From an uncultured Oscillospiraceae bacterium (GTDB taxonomy: Bacteria > Bacillota > Clostridia > Oscillospirales > Ruminococcaceae): DNA of 31,134 nt. The notes under the pieces were generated by a model. That model worked only from the letters and a program-made list of their open reading frames with translations, was not told the origin of the DNA and made no database searches. The stretch spans positions 1 to 31,134 of the forward strand of contig CAJTSZ010000011.1 in assembly GCA_910578755.1 (NCBI GenBank), in the 5' to 3' direction. Positions 29,902 to 31,134 of the stretch are shown one piece after another (position 1 is the first letter of the stretch; every line of letters starts with the position of its first letter). A program made the position numbers and the translations under genes.

Positions 29902-30205
29902 CAAATTATTGATTTATTGGGCAATCATCCACAAGTGAATGACTGCCCACTTTGGATATTTTAACGAATGGTTTGGTGAAGCCTCTTCCAGTAACACCCA
30001 CCTGAAAAGGGAGCTCTCAGGCATAAAAAATAGTTGGGAGAAGCGAAACAACGGGGCGCAAAGCACTTGTGCAAAATAAAAGTCTTGTAAGCGCCCCTTG
30101 CAAGTTTTTCGGCTTCGCCTGCAAAACTTGTGAAAATTGCTTTGTTACAGCCCGCAACTTTTTATTGTGAAACAATAAAAAAAGAGAGCCACATAGTGGC
30201 CCTTC
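29902..30205. other. Gene-free hairpin cluster
   Basis: No gene is seen. Hairpins include TGGGCA/TGCCCA near 29919-29953 behind the small gene, and GGGGCGC/GCGCCCC around 30051-30099 with GCAC/GTGC inside. CAAGTTTT/AAAACTTG follows (about 30101-30130), then TTTTTATTG/CAATAAAAA before 30183. The last segment merges with the kptA terminator. Confidence 0.5.
30174..30200 (-). terminator. Terminator of kptA
   Basis: Stem GCCAC/GTGGC (30200-30188) with a 3-nt loop, then TCTCTTTTTTT on the minus strand. Confidence 0.7.
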
Positions 30206-30763
30206 TTAATCCATTTCCATTGAACTAAAGTATGCCGGCGCAACATAATCGCACAGCCACACCCCATTTTCGGAGTGGTAAAACACCATGCCGTTTTGCG
30301 CCATCGCCCCGGCGTCCACCTTCAGCACCGCCGGTTTTCCATGGCGTTTCCCAACTGCCAAAGCCGTCTGAAAATCCCCGGAAAGGTGAACATGCTGCCG
30401 GTTCATTTTCATAATCCCCCGCGCCTGTATCTCCGGCAGAAATCGCTCTGCTGTACCGTGGTAAAGGTATTGCGGCGGCTTTGCTTCCCTCAGCTGCACA
30501 TCCACCTGGAGGGAATGTCCCTGGTTCGCGCGGATTTTGGTATGGTCCTCATTAAAGGAATACCGCTGCTTGTTGTTCTCCCGGACAATGCGCTCCAAGT
30601 CTTCCATATCAATTTGCCGCCCTGTACGGCACACACCCTTTAAAAGGGCTGCCACATCTGCCCAGCCATGCTCATCCAGGGAAATCCCCGCTGCATCTGG
30701 CTGGTGGCGCAGCACCAGGCTCAAAAAGCGCCCTAATTTTACATCCTTTTCACTCTGCCCCAC
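30206..30763 (-). CDS. kptA: RNA 2'-phosphotransferase (Tpt1/KptA)
   Basis: KptA transfers an internal RNA 2'-phosphate to NAD+, giving ADP-ribose 1''-2'' cyclic phosphate; in eukaryotes this finishes tRNA splicing, while the bacterial role is unclear. The 185-residue length fits. Motifs are GRFLSLVLRHQPDAAGISLD near the start, QRYSFNED, YLYHGTAERFLPEIQARGI, HVHLSGDF and the C-terminal FYHSENGVWLCD. The start is put at GTG 30763 with an AAGAAGG upstream; the open frame continues to 30919 only by reading through a terminator and tRNA-Trp and is rejected there. It lies right behind a tRNA cluster but has its own promoter. Confidence 0.92.
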   Translation of the reverse strand: MGQSEKDVKLGRFLSLVLRHQPDAAGISLDEHGWADVAALLKGVCRTGRQIDMEDLERIVRENNKQRYSFNEDHTKIRANQGHSLQVDVQLREAKPPQYLYHGTAERFLPEIQARGIMKMNRQHVHLSGDFQTALAVGKRHGKPAVLKVDAGAMAQNGMVFYHSENGVWLCDYVAPAYFSSMEMD

Positions 30764-30787
30764 AAGGTACCCTTCTTTCTCAATCGT

Positions 30788-30817
30788 TCTATATCTATTG
30801 GCGTAAATATCGTTCAA
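30788..30817 (-). promoter_or_regulatory. Possible sigma-A promoter of kptA
   Basis: On the minus strand TTGAAC (30817-30812), an 18-nt spacer and TATAGA (30793-30788), about 25 nt before the GTG. It lies directly after the tRNA terminator. Confidence 0.45.
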
Positions 30818-30820
30818 CTT

Positions 30821-30859
30821 AAGCAAAAAGAGGGTCGCAATACGACCCTCTTTTTGCTT
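30821..30859 (-). terminator. Terminator of the tRNA cluster
   Basis: A perfect 17-bp stem (30821-30837 with 30843-30859, arms AAGCAAAAAGAGGGTCG and its complement, loop of 5) starts at the tRNA-Trp CCA end; the minus-strand arm carries TTTTT. Confidence 0.9.
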
Positions 30860-30934
30860 GGCAGGGGCAGAAGGACTTGAACCCTCGGCACGTGGTTTTG
30901 GAGACCACTGCTCTACCAACTGAGCTATACCCCT
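30859..30934 (-). tRNA. tRNA-Trp (anticodon CCA)
   Basis: A complete cloverleaf with encoded CCA. The acceptor is AGGGGTA/TGCCCCT with one G-U pair; the anticodon stem GTGGT/ACCAC encloses CTCCAAA (anticodon CCA), and the T loop has TTCAAGT. It is the last gene of a minus-strand tRNA cluster. Confidence 0.97.
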
Positions 30935-30955
30935 ATATTTTTACTTTTAAAAAAG

Positions 30956-31032
30956 TGGTGGGCCTTCAGGGATTCGAACCCGGGACCAACCGGTTATGAG
31001 CCGGTTGCTCTGACCAACTGAGCTAAAGGCCC
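30956..31032 (-). tRNA. tRNA-Met (anticodon CAU)
   Basis: A complete 77-nt cloverleaf with encoded CCA. The acceptor is GGGCCTT/AAGGCCC; the anticodon stem ACCGG/CCGGT encloses CTCATAA (anticodon CAT). The first pair is a normal G-C, so it is not the initiator. Elongator Met is most likely; an Ile2 tRNA modified by TilS cannot be ruled out by eye. Confidence 0.9.
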
Positions 31033-31043
31033 TTATTTTAAAG

Positions 31044-31075
31044 AACCGGTACCGTGGCAATTTACGATACCGGTT
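31044..31075. repeat. Hairpin between tRNA-Asn and tRNA-Met
   Basis: AACCGGTA (31044-31051) and TACCGGTT (31068-31075) with an inner CGT/ACG. On the minus strand CTTTAAAAT follows, so it may attenuate or guide processing between the two tRNAs. Confidence 0.55.
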
Positions 31076-31079
31076 GCTT

Positions 31080-31134
31080 TGGCTCCCCCTGTCTGGCTCG
31101 AACAGACGACCCTGCGGTTAACAGCCGCATGCTC
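31080..31134 (-). tRNA. tRNA-Asn (anticodon GUU), cut by window end
   Basis: The 3' 55 nt are present, with encoded CCA, acceptor 3' strand AGGGGGA, T arm with TTCGAGC, and anticodon stem TGCGG/CCGCA enclosing CTGTTAA (anticodon GTT). The 5' end with the D arm lies beyond 31134. Confidence 0.95.

Noticed and set aside
30764..30919. N-terminal extension of kptA
   Set aside because: The extra codons read through a 17-bp terminator and tRNA-Trp; the family length fits the GTG at 30763.
30956..31032. CAU tRNA as initiator tRNA-fMet
   Set aside because: The first acceptor pair is a normal G-C, whereas initiator tRNAs have an unpaired first position.

Overview
The window comes from an endospore-forming, low-to-middling GC Firmicute of class Clostridia, probably of the Lachnospiraceae/Anaerotignaceae kind. 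The evidence is a set of sporulation genes (spoVB, spoIVA, a sipL-like SPOCS/LysM gene and a Cys-rich late-sporulation gene), AGGAGG-type ribosome binding sites, several TTG/GTG starts, and clostridial-type families (DUF5685, DUF4349, ThyX instead of ThyA). Genus cannot be fixed from sequence alone. Most genes are on the minus strand.

Layout. 1-5060 (+): a DUF4349 lipoprotein, a hairpin-rich gene-free island, an MscS channel and the SpoVB flippase. 5067-8411 (-): aldose 1-epimerase, then a DUF5685 / J-domain / small membrane protein cluster. 8825-10048 (-): a UMF1-type MFS transporter with a palindromic operator on its promoter. 10421-11620 (+): a Gate-domain membrane protein with a structured leader. 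11706-14768 (-): sipL-like gene and spoIVA in one operon behind a sigma-E-like promoter. 14927-17034 (-): a lipoprotein and an AT-rich, frameshifted secreted protein that looks like a papain-fold cysteine hydrolase split by a 1-nt deletion in a G6 run. 17373-20014 (-): mltG and a U32 (TrhP-type) protein. 20462-20629 (+): a 55-residue protein with 17 cysteines behind a sigma-K consensus promoter. 20646-25104 (-): a compact operon thyX, tmk, DUF2156, GNAT, PfpI, 5-formyl-THF cyclo-ligase. 25240-25896 (-): a Cys-rich, possibly spore-surface protein with a damaged-looking 5' end. 26423-27823 (+): a MATE exporter with a multi-hairpin leader. 27875-31134: a HAM1-like protein (-), tRNA-Thr (-), a YoaK protein (-), a 55-residue membrane protein apparently starting at AUA (+), kptA (-), and the end of a tRNA cluster (Asn, Met, Trp, -).

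How the genes fit together. SpoIVA and its SipL-like partner build the base of the spore coat; SpoVB exports lipid-linked precursors needed for spore cortex; the Cys-rich protein is a likely late coat or spore-surface component. ThyX, Tmk and the cyclo-ligase connect folate cofactors to dTTP supply. MltG trims nascent glycan strands, and its partner U32 protein is of the tRNA uridine-hydroxylation type. Several operons are bounded by clear intrinsic terminators, and many starts are supported by strong Shine-Dalgarno sequences.

The least explained parts are the gene-free, hairpin-dense stretches (1623-2155, 8596-8785, 20048-20290, 29930-30180), the leaders of the MATE and Gate-domain genes, the AUA-start small gene and the sigma-K-controlled Cys-rich gene. 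No prophage, insertion sequence or CRISPR array was seen.
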